DNA of 64,000 bases, from contig DYIF01000002.1 in NCBI GenBank assembly GCA_020723765.1, positions 53,180 through 117,179 of the forward strand. The letters run 5' to 3'. Origin of the DNA: Elusimicrobium minutum (GTDB taxonomy: Bacteria > Elusimicrobiota > Elusimicrobia > Elusimicrobiales > UBA9959). The position numbers and the translations under genes are program-made. The notes under the pieces were generated by a model that worked only from the letters and a program-made list of their open reading frames with translations, did not search any database and had not been told where the DNA came from. Of this stretch, positions 52,745 through 61,376 are shown one piece after another. Position 1 is the first letter of the stretch; each line of letters starts with the position of its first letter.

Positions 52745-53617
52745 ATGGACAAAAAACTAATGAAAGAGACGGGGATATACGAGAACGACAGATATGAGAA
52801 AGTTAACAGATTAAAACACTCCAAATCTTATAAGAAAGCTTACGAGGACTTAGAATTTTTGAGAAGCGACGAATTAAGGCCGATAAGGTTGCAATTAGAA
52901 CTTTTAAAACCTCAGATGATACTAAACAAACACGGAGTCGAGAATACGATAGTTTGTTTTGGAAGCGCAAGAATATTCAATAAAGAAGACTCTTTAAAAA
53001 GAATAGAAATGTTTAAAAAAGAGCTTCAAAAAAACCCGAACGACAAGGAATTAAAAAGCAAACTGGAAAACGCAAAGGTTTTGTTAAAATCGGAAAAATA
53101 CTACGAACAAGCCAGAGAGTTTGCAAAGCTTGCCTCATCGAACAAAATAAACGGCAAAAAACTGATAATAGTTACCGGGGGCGGACCGGGGATAATGGAA
53201 GCCGCGAACAGAGGGGCATGGGAAGCCAACGCAAAAAGTATAGGACTTAACATAACCCTTCCGATGGAGCAGGATCCAAACCCATACATATCCGAAGAGT
53301 TTTGTTTCAGGTTCCATTATTTTGCCATAAGAAAAATGCATTTTGTGATGAGAGCCAAGGCCATGGTCGCTTTCCCAGGAGGTTTTGGAACTATGGATGA
53401 GCTTTTTGAAGTTTTAACGCTCGTTCAAACCGGCAAAAAAAGAAAAATACCGGTAATACTTTTGGGCAAAGACTACTGGAAAAAAGTTTTGAATTTTAAC
53501 ATTATGGCCGATATGGGATACATATCGAGAGAGGATTTAAGCATATTCACATACGCCGAAACAGGAAAAGAAGCGTGGAATATAATAGAGGAGTTTTATA
53601 AAACCCACAAGATATAA
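52745..53617 (+). CDS. LOG family (TIGR00730-like) nucleotide-sugar-binding hydrolase
   Basis: 290 residues, longer than the 180-200 of minimal LOG proteins because of an N-terminal extension of about 65 residues rich in charge. VCFGSAR, IVTGGGPGIMEAANRGA and VAFPGGFGTMDELFEVLT are the nucleotide- and phosphoribohydrolase motifs (PGGxGTxxE). Members release the base from N6-modified nucleoside monophosphates or act on other nucleotides. It starts four bases after dxs and ends one base before the Memo gene; a functional link to isoprenoid synthesis could be cytokinin-like nucleotides, but that is speculation. Confidence 0.85.
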   Translation: MDKKLMKETGIYENDRYEKVNRLKHSKSYKKAYEDLEFLRSDELRPIRLQLELLKPQMILNKHGVENTIVCFGSARIFNKEDSLKRIEMFKKELQKNPNDKELKSKLENAKVLLKSEKYYEQAREFAKLASSNKINGKKLIIVTGGGPGIMEAANRGAWEANAKSIGLNITLPMEQDPNPYISEEFCFRFHYFAIRKMHFVMRAKAMVAFPGGFGTMDELFEVLTLVQTGKKRKIPVILLGKDYWKKVLNFNIMADMGYISREDLSIFTYAETGKEAWNIIEEFYKTHKI

Positions 53618-55075
53618 ATGAAGTTTTTAATATTATCCATAGCCATAAATCTTTTTGCGATAGGTCCTTTTTTTGACGGCAAATTTTATCCTAAAGACAA
53701 AACGGAACTGGAAAATTATATAAAAGAAAAAATGACAAATTCTTCCAATTATTATTCTAAGATAAGCAAAGACTCAATCAAAGCGGTCATAGCTCCTCAT
53801 GCGGGATACGAGTTTTCTGGACAAATAGCCGCGATATCCTATTCTCTAATTCCAAAAGACACGGAACTTTTTATTATTTTATCCCCCTCCCATAAAAATC
53901 TGATAGACGGCGCCGTTACCACAAAAGAAGCTTTTAATACGCCCCTGGGATTTATAGAATCGGATAAAGATTTTGTGGAAACACTTCTTAAAAACGATTT
54001 ATTTAAAGAAAACTCTTCCCTTTTTCAAATGGAACACTCCATAGAGGTCCAGCTTCCTTTCATAATTTATTCTTTTAAAAAAGCTCAAATCGTTCCGATA
54101 CTTTTAAATACTTACGATTTATCAAAAATTTCAAGGATGGCCGAAGAAATTAAAAAAACGATAGAGAAAACGAGAAAAAAAACGATGATAATAATATCTT
54201 CGGATTTCTCTCACTACCCAGATTACGAAACGGCTAAAAAATCGGACGCTTCCACCGTAGAAGCGATAAAAAAATTAGACGAATATTATTTCGATTTATA
54301 TCAAAAGATAACTCTTTACAAAAACATAAAAGATTTAGACACTCTGGCCTGCGGATCATCCGCCATAATGCTCGGAATTAAAATCGCTAAATTATTAAAC
54401 GCGACGGAATTTGTTCCGATAAAAATATCCAACTCATACGAGGAAAACAAAAAAGCCTCGAAGGAAAATGCGGTCGGATACGTATCAGGTATATTCATAT
54501 CGGGCAAAAAGGAAAAAGATTTAAAAATGGAATTTACCAAAGAAGAGAAAAAAGAACTTTTGGAAATTTCAAAAAAAACCATTGAGAATTATTTTAAAGG
54601 CAAAAAAGAAATAATCGGCTCCGATATTCATCAAAATCCAAAGTTCAACATGCCTCAGGCGGTTTTTATTACGTTATATAAGAACAAATACTTAAGAGGA
54701 TGTATAGGCACCACGGAACCGAGATTTGCTTTAATCGATGCCGTTAAATATTTTTCGATCCAGGCCGCATTTAACGATCCCAGATTTTCTCCTTTGAAAG
54801 AAGAAGAATTAAAAGATATAAAAATAGAAATATCCATTTTATCCAGGCTTAAAGGAATTTTAGATTATAAAGAAATAAGAGAAAAAAAAGACGGAGTAAT
54901 AGCGATATCCAAACAAGGAAGCGGACTTTTTTTGCCTCAGGTATGGGATTATTTTAAAACAAAAGAAGAATTTCTTTCCCAGTTATGCGAACAAAAAGCT
55001 GGACTTAATAGGGACTGCTGGAAAAATAAAGATACAAAACTCTACACCTTCACGGTAGATATACTTCAAGATTAA
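53618..55075 (+). CDS. Memo-AMMECR1 fusion protein (AmmeMemoRadiSam system B-A)
   Basis: 485 residues. An N-terminal hydrophobic stretch (MKFLILSIAINLFA) looks like a signal peptide or anchor. Residues about 18-285 are a Memo domain: GKFYPKDKTELENYI, IAPHAGYEFSGQIAAIS, ILSPSHKN, FQMEHSIEVQLPF and ACGSSAIMLGIKIA (conserved His and Cys that line the active-site-like pocket). Residues about 305-485 are AMMECR1: NKYLRGCIGTTEP and AFNDPRFSPL. The radical SAM partner of the three-part system is not in the window. The natural reaction is not known. Last gene of the isoprenoid operon, beginning directly after the LOG stop. Confidence 0.88.
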   Translation: MKFLILSIAINLFAIGPFFDGKFYPKDKTELENYIKEKMTNSSNYYSKISKDSIKAVIAPHAGYEFSGQIAAISYSLIPKDTELFIILSPSHKNLIDGAVTTKEAFNTPLGFIESDKDFVETLLKNDLFKENSSLFQMEHSIEVQLPFIIYSFKKAQIVPILLNTYDLSKISRMAEEIKKTIEKTRKKTMIIISSDFSHYPDYETAKKSDASTVEAIKKLDEYYFDLYQKITLYKNIKDLDTLACGSSAIMLGIKIAKLLNATEFVPIKISNSYEENKKASKENAVGYVSGIFISGKKEKDLKMEFTKEEKKELLEISKKTIENYFKGKKEIIGSDIHQNPKFNMPQAVFITLYKNKYLRGCIGTTEPRFALIDAVKYFSIQAAFNDPRFSPLKEEELKDIKIEISILSRLKGILDYKEIREKKDGVIAISKQGSGLFLPQVWDYFKTKEEFLSQLCEQKAGLNRDCWKNKDTKLYTFTVDILQD

Positions 55076-55092
55076 AAAAGTTTTAGAATCTA

Positions 55093-55317
55093 TTATTGTT
55101 TTTGTTCTTGTTTCTGCGGAGGAACGACTTTGGTAGCTTTAAGACCTTTATCGGTTTGATTAGCCTCAAATTCGACTTCCATGTTTTCTTTAAGAGTTTT
55201 AAAACCTTGTTTTTCTATTACGCTGTAATGAACGAACACGTCGCCGGAATTGTCTTCCGGGGTAATAAAACCAAAACCTTTTTTATTATTAAACCATTTA
55301 ACCTTACCTTTTGCCAT
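55093..55317 (-). CDS. csp: Cold shock protein (CspA family)
   Basis: 74 residues. [18 protein letters not shown] holds RNP1 and [20 protein letters not shown]2; the C-terminal tail [12 protein letters not shown] is glutamine- and lysine-rich. It is an RNA chaperone. AAAGGAG precedes the ATG, behind a leader of about 40 bases and an extended -10 promoter. Confidence 0.96.
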   Translation of the reverse strand: MAKGKVKWFNNKKGFGFITPEDNSGDVFVHYSVIEKQGFKTLKENMEVEFEANQTDKGLKATKVVPPQKQEQKQ

Positions 55318-55357
55318 TTTCGCTCCTTTATTAATAAACTAAAAAGCCGTTAATAAT

Positions 55358-55366
55358 ATTATACCA
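55358..55366 (-). promoter_or_regulatory. Extended -10 promoter of the cold shock gene
   Basis: Minus strand TGGTATAAT, no clear -35 box. It gives a short 5' leader (about 35-40 bases) rather than the long cold-box leader of E. coli cspA. Confidence 0.55.
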
Positions 55367-55374
55367 AATTTTAA

Positions 55375-57924
55375 TCACTCGTTCCATTTTACAAATCCGG
55401 GAATAAAAACATCGGGAAGATCTTTATGATACGGTCTGACTCTTACCGCAAAATCATGTTTTCCGCTTTTATAACATTTAACTTCCTGAGAATATACGTA
55501 TACGCTTGAAGTTTTCTCTGATATATTCATATCGAAAGCTCTTCCGTATCTAAAAATGTTTTCCCCGTCCAACGCTCCGACCACTATTTCGACTTTAACA
55601 TCTTCCGGAGAAAGTTCCCCAAGCCATACAAGCGCGTTAACTTTAAAAGAAGCGCCGGTTTTAAGCTCGGATTCGGGCTTAAAATTATCCACTACGACTC
55701 TTATATTATCAAAACCTCTTATTATTTTATTCCACCAAGCGCTTACGGTTTGTTTGACTTTTCCTTCCGATATGAGCTCATTAAAATGTTTGTTGGATTT
55801 TACATAAAACTTCTCGTAATATTCTCTGAGCATTCTGTCGGTATTAAATACCGGAACGAGCTTTGAAACGGAATTTTTCATCATAGAAATCCATTTTTTA
55901 GGTATTCCGTTCTCCCTATCGTAATACAAAGGCGCAATAACCTTTTCTATCAAATTGTATATGGCCTCCGACTCCACATAATCTCTTTCCTCGTCGCTTC
56001 TATATTCTTCCACTCCGCCTATCGCCCAGCCCACATCCGGAGTATATCCCTCGACCCACCATCCGTCTAAAACCGATAGATTCAAAACGCCGTTTATTGC
56101 CGCTTTCATACCGCTTGTTCCGCTCGCTTCCAAAGGTCTTATGGGATTGTTAAGCCAAACATCGACTCCCTGAACCATGTATCTGGCCACATTCATATTA
56201 TAGTCTTCGACAAAAACTATTCTGGACTTAAATTTCTTATCCAGATTCAAAGAAGCGACCTGTTTTATAAGTTCTTTACCTTGAGTATCGGCTTGATGAG
56301 CTTTTCCCGCTATTACAAACTGAACGGGCATATTATCGTTATTTACTATGCTTAAAAGCCTTTCTAAGTTTTTCATAAAGAGATTGGCCCTTTTGTAAGT
56401 CGCAAACCTTCTGGCAAATCCTATAGTAAGATAATCGGGATTTAAAACATTTTCTATTTCTTTAATTACCGTAGCGTCTGAGCCCAATCTTTTATGTTGT
56501 CTTATAAGCCTTTCTCTAACGAGTTTTATCAATTTGTTTTTTCTTATATTTCTAAGTTCCCAAAATTTTTCGTCGGGTATATTGTATATGTTGTTCCAAT
56601 TACAATTTTCCACTATGGAACTGTCCGACGCGTTATGGCAAATGTAATTTTTATATGTCTCGTAATGTTCGTGGCTTATCCATGAATTGGTATGGACTCC
56701 GTTTGTAACATAATCTATCGGAATTTCATATAAAGGTATATTATTCCATACTTTTTTCCACATCTTTCTGCTCGTGTCCGCATGCAATTTACTTACCGCA
56801 TTCGAATAAGCGGATAATCTCAAAGCCAAAACCGTCATACAAAAACCCAAAGAATTTTTTTCCTCTTTCCCTAACTCCAAAAAATCCGGGAAACTTATTC
56901 CTAATTCTCTGGAATAATTTTCAAAATATTTTTTTATAAGCTCAAAATCGAAATACTCGTTTCCGGCCATAACGGGAGTGTGAGTCGTAAAAATGCTCGT
57001 GGCCCATACGGCTTTTTTAGCTTCGTAATAATTGAATTTTTTATCGTGCATTAAATCCCTTATTCTTTCTAAGAGCAAAAATGCGGAGTGTCCTTCGTTT
57101 ACATGATAAGCCGTGGGAACCATGCCCATAGCTTTGAGAGCCCGATATCCTCCTACACCTAACACTATCTCCTGCCTTATTCTATTTTCTCTATCCCCGC
57201 CGTAAAGCTGCTCGGTAATTACTCTGGCATTAGGAGAATTTTCAGGCAAATTCGTATCCAACAAATAAAGCGAAGTTCTTCCGACCGGTACTCTCCAAAC
57301 TCCGACCCAGACTTCCTCGCCCGCCAGATTTACGCTTATTCTTAGCGGTTTGCCTTCCCTATCTTTAACGATTTCAACCGGCATATTATACCAGTCGTTT
57401 TCGGGATAAGCCTCCGTTTGCCAGTTATCTCTGTTCAATACCTGCTGAACATATCCTTTTCTGTAGAGAAGTCCCACTCCTATAACCGGAAGCCCCATAT
57501 CGGAAGAAGACTTTAGATGATCCCCGCTAAGCATTCCAAGTCCTCCGGAATATATCGGAAGACCTTCCCCGATTCCGTATTCCATCGAAAAATAAGCGAC
57601 CAACATATTGTTTTCTTTTTCGGTTTTGTGTTTATTAAACCATGTATCTTTAAAATTCATATAATCGTCGTATTTCTTTTTAACTTCATATAACTTCTTC
57701 AAGAAATTTTCGTCTTTGGCCAGATGCTCTATTTTTTCATGAGACAATGTTCCGAGTATCCACTTGGGATTTCTATGGGAACGGTGCCACATATCCTCGT
57801 CTATATTTACAAACATCATTATGGCTTCCCAGTTCCACGTAAACCACATATTTGTGGCCAGTTCGTTAAGCGGTTTTAAATTATCCGGAAGATCAGGTAT
57901 TACGTTAAAAGAATATGTTTTCAT
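55375..57924 (-). CDS. glgP: Alpha-glucan phosphorylase (GT35, TIGR02094 type with DUF3417)
   Basis: 849 residues. The first 110 residues are the DUF3417 domain (LPDNLKPLNELATNMWFTWN), followed by the GT35 body: AYFSMEYGIGEGLPIYSGGLG, YHVNEGHSAFLLLERI, IFTTHTPVMAGNEYF and DYVTNGVHTNSW. The PLP lysine is in ASGTSGMKAAINGVLNLS. It cuts alpha-1,4 glucan ends with phosphate to give glucose 1-phosphate. It works with the two GH57 proteins at 22.7-26.6 kb. AAAGGAGC lies before the ATG. Confidence 0.95.
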   Translation of the reverse strand: MKTYSFNVIPDLPDNLKPLNELATNMWFTWNWEAIMMFVNIDEDMWHRSHRNPKWILGTLSHEKIEHLAKDENFLKKLYEVKKKYDDYMNFKDTWFNKHKTEKENNMLVAYFSMEYGIGEGLPIYSGGLGMLSGDHLKSSSDMGLPVIGVGLLYRKGYVQQVLNRDNWQTEAYPENDWYNMPVEIVKDREGKPLRISVNLAGEEVWVGVWRVPVGRTSLYLLDTNLPENSPNARVITEQLYGGDRENRIRQEIVLGVGGYRALKAMGMVPTAYHVNEGHSAFLLLERIRDLMHDKKFNYYEAKKAVWATSIFTTHTPVMAGNEYFDFELIKKYFENYSRELGISFPDFLELGKEEKNSLGFCMTVLALRLSAYSNAVSKLHADTSRKMWKKVWNNIPLYEIPIDYVTNGVHTNSWISHEHYETYKNYICHNASDSSIVENCNWNNIYNIPDEKFWELRNIRKNKLIKLVRERLIRQHKRLGSDATVIKEIENVLNPDYLTIGFARRFATYKRANLFMKNLERLLSIVNNDNMPVQFVIAGKAHQADTQGKELIKQVASLNLDKKFKSRIVFVEDYNMNVARYMVQGVDVWLNNPIRPLEASGTSGMKAAINGVLNLSVLDGWWVEGYTPDVGWAIGGVEEYRSDEERDYVESEAIYNLIEKVIAPLYYDRENGIPKKWISMMKNSVSKLVPVFNTDRMLREYYEKFYVKSNKHFNELISEGKVKQTVSAWWNKIIRGFDNIRVVVDNFKPESELKTGASFKVNALVWLGELSPEDVKVEIVVGALDGENIFRYGRAFDMNISEKTSSVYVYSQEVKCYKSGKHDFAVRVRPYHKDLPDVFIPGFVKWNE

Positions 57925-57987
57925 TTTTGCTCCTTTTAATTTTAATAAATTTACTCATAATAATACTATTTTACAAAATTAAAATTG

Positions 57988-57993
57988 TATAAT
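57988..57993 (+). promoter_or_regulatory. -10 box upstream of tRNA-Ala
   Basis: TATAAT about 40 bases before the tRNA; no convincing -35 box at proper distance. Confidence 0.4.
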
Positions 57994-58032
57994 ATTATTA
58001 TCAGGTGTCTTAAACCTTAACTTTAACTTTCC

Positions 58033-58105
58033 GGGCCCGTAGCTCAGTTGGGAGAGCGTACCCTTGGCATGGGTAAGGTCGCCGGTTCGATCCCGGTCGG
58101 GTCCA
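58033..58105 (+). tRNA. tRNA-Ala (GGC)
   Basis: 73 bases. The acceptor stem GGGCCCG/CGGGTCC includes G3-U70, the alanine identity pair. D stem GCTC/GAGC, anticodon stem TACCC/GGGTA with loop TTGGCAT (anticodon GGC), T arm CCGGTTCGATCCCGG region, discriminator A. CCA is not encoded. It ends three bases before the stop of the convergent GT9 gene. Confidence 0.95.
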
Positions 58106-58108
58106 AAA

Positions 58109-59029
58109 TCAACTTAGAATCTTATTGACCTTCTCTATAACATCCTCAACCTTTACCGTATTTATGCTTTCCCCATGTTCGCCCAAAAGATAATGGGAGT
58201 TTTTATATGTCAAAAACCATTCCTTAATTACTTTTTCACCGTCTCCGTAAAAATTCGAATATATTGTTATTATCGGTTTAAGCATCATACGAGCTATGTG
58301 AGACGGTCCGCAGTCGTTGGAAATAAAAAGGTCTCCTGCGTGAAAATAACTTATAAGCTTATCAACTTCCGGATTGTACAATATTTCTCCTCTATGATTA
58401 CTTAAAAATTTATCGATTACTTCTAAATCTTTTTTCTCCCTCTCTCCACAAACAAAAACATAATAAAAATTCTGACCTAACGATTCGCATACCTTTATGA
58501 AATTATTTATATCCCACTTCTTAAACTCTCCCCCCGCTCCGGGTAATATAAAAATTTTTTTATATGTCATGGATTTTAAACGCAAATCACAATCGAACCT
58601 TTTAAAATATTCGTTTATAGGGAGAGGATTTTCTATCAGAGAGTTAAACAAAACGGCCCTATAAATATCCTTTCTATATAATATGGATTTTTTATAAACA
58701 AAATTGGCCATTCCTCCTTTAAAGCCGATTTTTTCTTCCGCTTTAGCAAATAAAACTCCTAAATTCACCGGTATAGATTTATTTCTTAAAGATATTATCA
58801 TATTAAATTTGTTTTCATTTAAAATTTCTAGAATACTAAAAAGATTCGATTCATAAAAAAAAACATTTTTTACTATACCTGTTTTTAAAAATAACTCATT
58901 GTTTTTATAAGGCGTCAAAACCGATATTTCGGCTCCTTTGTATTTTGAATAAAGGGTATAAATCAAAGGGATATGAATCAACTTGGCGCCGAAAAAATCT
59001 CTATTATGAGCAAAAACTCCTATTTTCAT
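58109..59029 (-). CDS. GT9 heptosyltransferase-like protein
   Basis: 306 residues. VFAHNRDFFGAKLIHIPLIYTL is a variant of the GT9 N-terminal motif, KIFILPGAGGEFKKWDINNF the phosphate-binding strand-loop of the C-terminal domain, and LISYFHAGDLFISNDCGPSHIA (SNDxGxxH) the donor site. It probably adds a heptose or other sugar to LPS. Its ATG follows TAAAAT after six bases and it faces the GT2 remnant and GT4 genes across a divergent region. Confidence 0.85.
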   Translation of the reverse strand: MKIGVFAHNRDFFGAKLIHIPLIYTLYSKYKGAEISVLTPYKNNELFLKTGIVKNVFFYESNLFSILEILNENKFNMIISLRNKSIPVNLGVLFAKAEEKIGFKGGMANFVYKKSILYRKDIYRAVLFNSLIENPLPINEYFKRFDCDLRLKSMTYKKIFILPGAGGEFKKWDINNFIKVCESLGQNFYYVFVCGEREKKDLEVIDKFLSNHRGEILYNPEVDKLISYFHAGDLFISNDCGPSHIARMMLKPIITIYSNFYGDGEKVIKEWFLTYKNSHYLLGEHGESINTVKVEDVIEKVNKILS

Positions 59030-59035
59030 ACTGAT

Positions 59036-59041
59036 ATTTTA
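59036..59041 (-). promoter_or_regulatory. -10 box of a predicted leaderless promoter for the GT9 gene
   Basis: Minus strand TAAAAT, ATCAGT, ATG at 59029; no Shine-Dalgarno. Confidence 0.45.
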
Positions 59042-59066
59042 CTAATTTTTATATAGAATATAATAT

Positions 59067-59240
59067 ATGAAATGCAGCGTAATAATACCTACTCTTGCAA
59101 ACCATAAAAACTTTTTAAAATGTTTTTATAGTATTTATAAAACGACGGATGAAGACACCGAATTAGTAATAGCATATAATGGAGAAGAAAACAGATTTCC
59201 CGAGCTGGTGGAAAAAGTTATACATGACTTATTATTTTAA
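59067..59240 (+). pseudogene. Remnant of a GT2 glycosyltransferase (57 residues)
   Basis: An ATG at 59067 opens a 57-residue frame ending with TAA at 59238. It starts KCSVIIPTLANHKNFLKCFYSI and continues DTELVIAYNGE, which is the first beta-alpha-beta unit of GT2; the rest of the domain, including the DXD site, is missing. The final ENRFPELVEKVIHDLLF shows no likeness. A complete GT4 gene begins 28 bases later. This looks like a deletion scar between two glycosyltransferase genes. Whether the short peptide is made is unknown. Confidence 0.6.
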
Positions 59241-59267
59241 TTTGATAAAAAGATTTTTGGGAATAAA

Positions 59268-60356
59268 ATGAATAAAAATATCATAGTCTTTCATTTAGAC
59301 GACTCTAAAAACTTAAGAGGCGGAGAAAGACAGGTTTTATATCTTGCAAAAGAATTAAAAGAATTAGGTGTAGAAAATTATATAGCAGCGAGAAATAATT
59401 CTCCTCTTTTTAACAAATGCATAGAAGAAAAAATCCCGGTTATAACGCTACCTTATATTTTCGAGTGGGATATAATTTCGGCTTTTATATTAGCTTTAAA
59501 AATAAAAAAGATAAACAAAAACAATAAAAAAATAATAATTCATACTCATACCGGGCATACCCCGGCAATAGCAATTTTAACCAATATTTTTATAAAAACC
59601 AAAATAGCGGTTCATAGAAGGGTGGATTTTAAAATAAAAAATAACTTTCTATCGCAAATAAAATATAAAAAAGCGGATATTGTAATATCTATTTCAAACG
59701 CGATAAAAAACATATTAATTCAATCCGAATTGCCAGAAAGCAAAATAGTCGTAATTTCTTCTTCAATAGACAAAACCGTATTATCCCCAAATAATATTAA
59801 AAACGAAAAAAAAGATGTTATTAAAATAGGAAGTTTGATCGCATTAGAACCACACAAAGACCCGTTAAATCTTATAAAAGCCGCTAACCTATGCTTAAAA
59901 ACTAACCCAAACCTTATATTCTTAATAGGCGGAGAAGGAAGTTTAAAAAAAGGAACCGATAAGTTAATAAAAGATTTTAACATAGGCGATAAAGTAAAAT
60001 TATTGGGCTATGTAGAAAAAAACATGGACTTTTTAAAGTCCATAGATATTTTTGTGCTCTCTTCTAAAGAAGAGGGTCTTGGAAGCGTTTTGATAGAAGC
60101 TATGAGCGTAGGACTTCCGCTAATAGGAACAAACGCGGGAGGGATAGCGGAGCTAATAAAAGACAATTTTAACGGCTTAATAGTACCCAAAGAAAACCCT
60201 GATGAGCTTTCTAAAGCCATATTAAAAATGGCGGAAGATGAGGATATGAGATTAAAATTTTCAAAAAATTCATTGGAAATGGTAAGCGAATTTACTTCTG
60301 ATAAAATGGCGTTAAAAACATTAGAGGTATATGAAAAAATCATTAAGAATAGCTAA
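59268..60356 (+). CDS. Family 4 glycosyltransferase
   Basis: 362 residues. DDSKNLRGGERQVLYLAKEL is the GT-B N-terminal glycine-rich segment and GSLIALEPHKDPLNLIKAA with GGEGSLKKGTDKLIK the C-terminal nucleotide domain. The GT4 E-x7-E motif is in FVLSSKEEGLGSVLIEAMSVGLP. It retains the donor sugar configuration when it transfers to LPS or a glycan. Its end overlaps the next GT4 gene by 26 bases. Confidence 0.9.
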   Translation: MNKNIIVFHLDDSKNLRGGERQVLYLAKELKELGVENYIAARNNSPLFNKCIEEKIPVITLPYIFEWDIISAFILALKIKKINKNNKKIIIHTHTGHTPAIAILTNIFIKTKIAVHRRVDFKIKNNFLSQIKYKKADIVISISNAIKNILIQSELPESKIVVISSSIDKTVLSPNNIKNEKKDVIKIGSLIALEPHKDPLNLIKAANLCLKTNPNLIFLIGGEGSLKKGTDKLIKDFNIGDKVKLLGYVEKNMDFLKSIDIFVLSSKEEGLGSVLIEAMSVGLPLIGTNAGGIAELIKDNFNGLIVPKENPDELSKAILKMAEDEDMRLKFSKNSLEMVSEFTSDKMALKTLEVYEKIIKNS

Positions 60357-61374
60357 TCTGATAGACATACCGTGGTTTAGCGGACTGACCGACTACGCAT
60401 TAAACCAAGCTGATGTTTTAAAAGAAGTAGGGCACACTGTATTTTTCTTAGCCTCCAAAGAAAGCAAAGCGTTTGAAATCGCCAAGCAAAAAGGATATAA
60501 AATTTTTTCTATATCAGACAGAAAAAAAATACTAAATCCTTTCGAAATTTTCAAAATTATAAAATTTATAAAAAACGAAAAGATAGATATATTAAATGCT
60601 CATACCGGAAGGATGCAAACTTTATCTTATATAATATCGCTATTTGAAAAAAATTTAAAATTAGTAAGGACAAAATCGGACGCCAAAGAAATTAAGAAAT
60701 CTTTTACTTACTCTAAAATCTCAGCTATAATAACAGGCTCTAAATATATAGAAAAAATGTTTAAAGAAAAAAACATATCTATTAAAATAAAAACAATTTA
60801 TAAATCCATACCTATAGAAAATATATATACAATAGACAAAAATCTACCGTTTAAAATAGGGATAGTTGGTCGATTGGATCCGGTTAAAGGTCATATATGG
60901 TTTGTAAAATCGGCGATAGAAATACTAAATAGAGGATTTGATTGCAAATTTTTGATATCCGGGATAGAATCGCGAATAAAATGGACACAATTATCGTCGG
61001 AAATACCTTTAAAATATAAGGATAGATTCGAATACAGAGGATTTTCAAAAAACATAGACGATTTTATGAGAGAATGCCATTTAGGGGTAATAACATCGAC
61101 TCATAGCGAAGCGGTTAGCAGAGCGGCCGTAGAATGGATGAAAAATGCAAGAGCTTTAATATCGACCGAAGTGGGTTCGTTACCAGAATTTGTTGATAAA
61201 AATTTTTTAACAAGACCTAACGAATATAAAGAATTATCCGAAAAAATCATATCTATACTGGATTTTGAACAATTAGAAAAAATCGGAATTGAAAATTTTA
61301 ATAAGATAAAAAATAATTTCTCATATGAAAAATTTAAAAGAGAAACCATAGATATATTTGAATCTTTAACGTGA
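60331..61374 (+). CDS. Family 4 glycosyltransferase
   Basis: 347 residues. LIDIPWFSGLTDYALNQADVL is the N-terminal loop, IGIVGRLDPVKGHIWFVKSA the start of the donor domain, and GVITSTHSEAVSRAAVEWMKN the equivalent of the E-x7-E motif; the first glutamate is SEAV and the second is AVEWM. It probably adds the following sugar after its neighbour. Ends with TGA two bases before the convergent amidase gene. Confidence 0.88.
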   Translation: MKKSLRIANLIDIPWFSGLTDYALNQADVLKEVGHTVFFLASKESKAFEIAKQKGYKIFSISDRKKILNPFEIFKIIKFIKNEKIDILNAHTGRMQTLSYIISLFEKNLKLVRTKSDAKEIKKSFTYSKISAIITGSKYIEKMFKEKNISIKIKTIYKSIPIENIYTIDKNLPFKIGIVGRLDPVKGHIWFVKSAIEILNRGFDCKFLISGIESRIKWTQLSSEIPLKYKDRFEYRGFSKNIDDFMRECHLGVITSTHSEAVSRAAVEWMKNARALISTEVGSLPEFVDKNFLTRPNEYKELSEKIISILDFEQLEKIGIENFNKIKNNFSYEKFKRETIDIFESLT

Positions 61375-61376
61375 AA

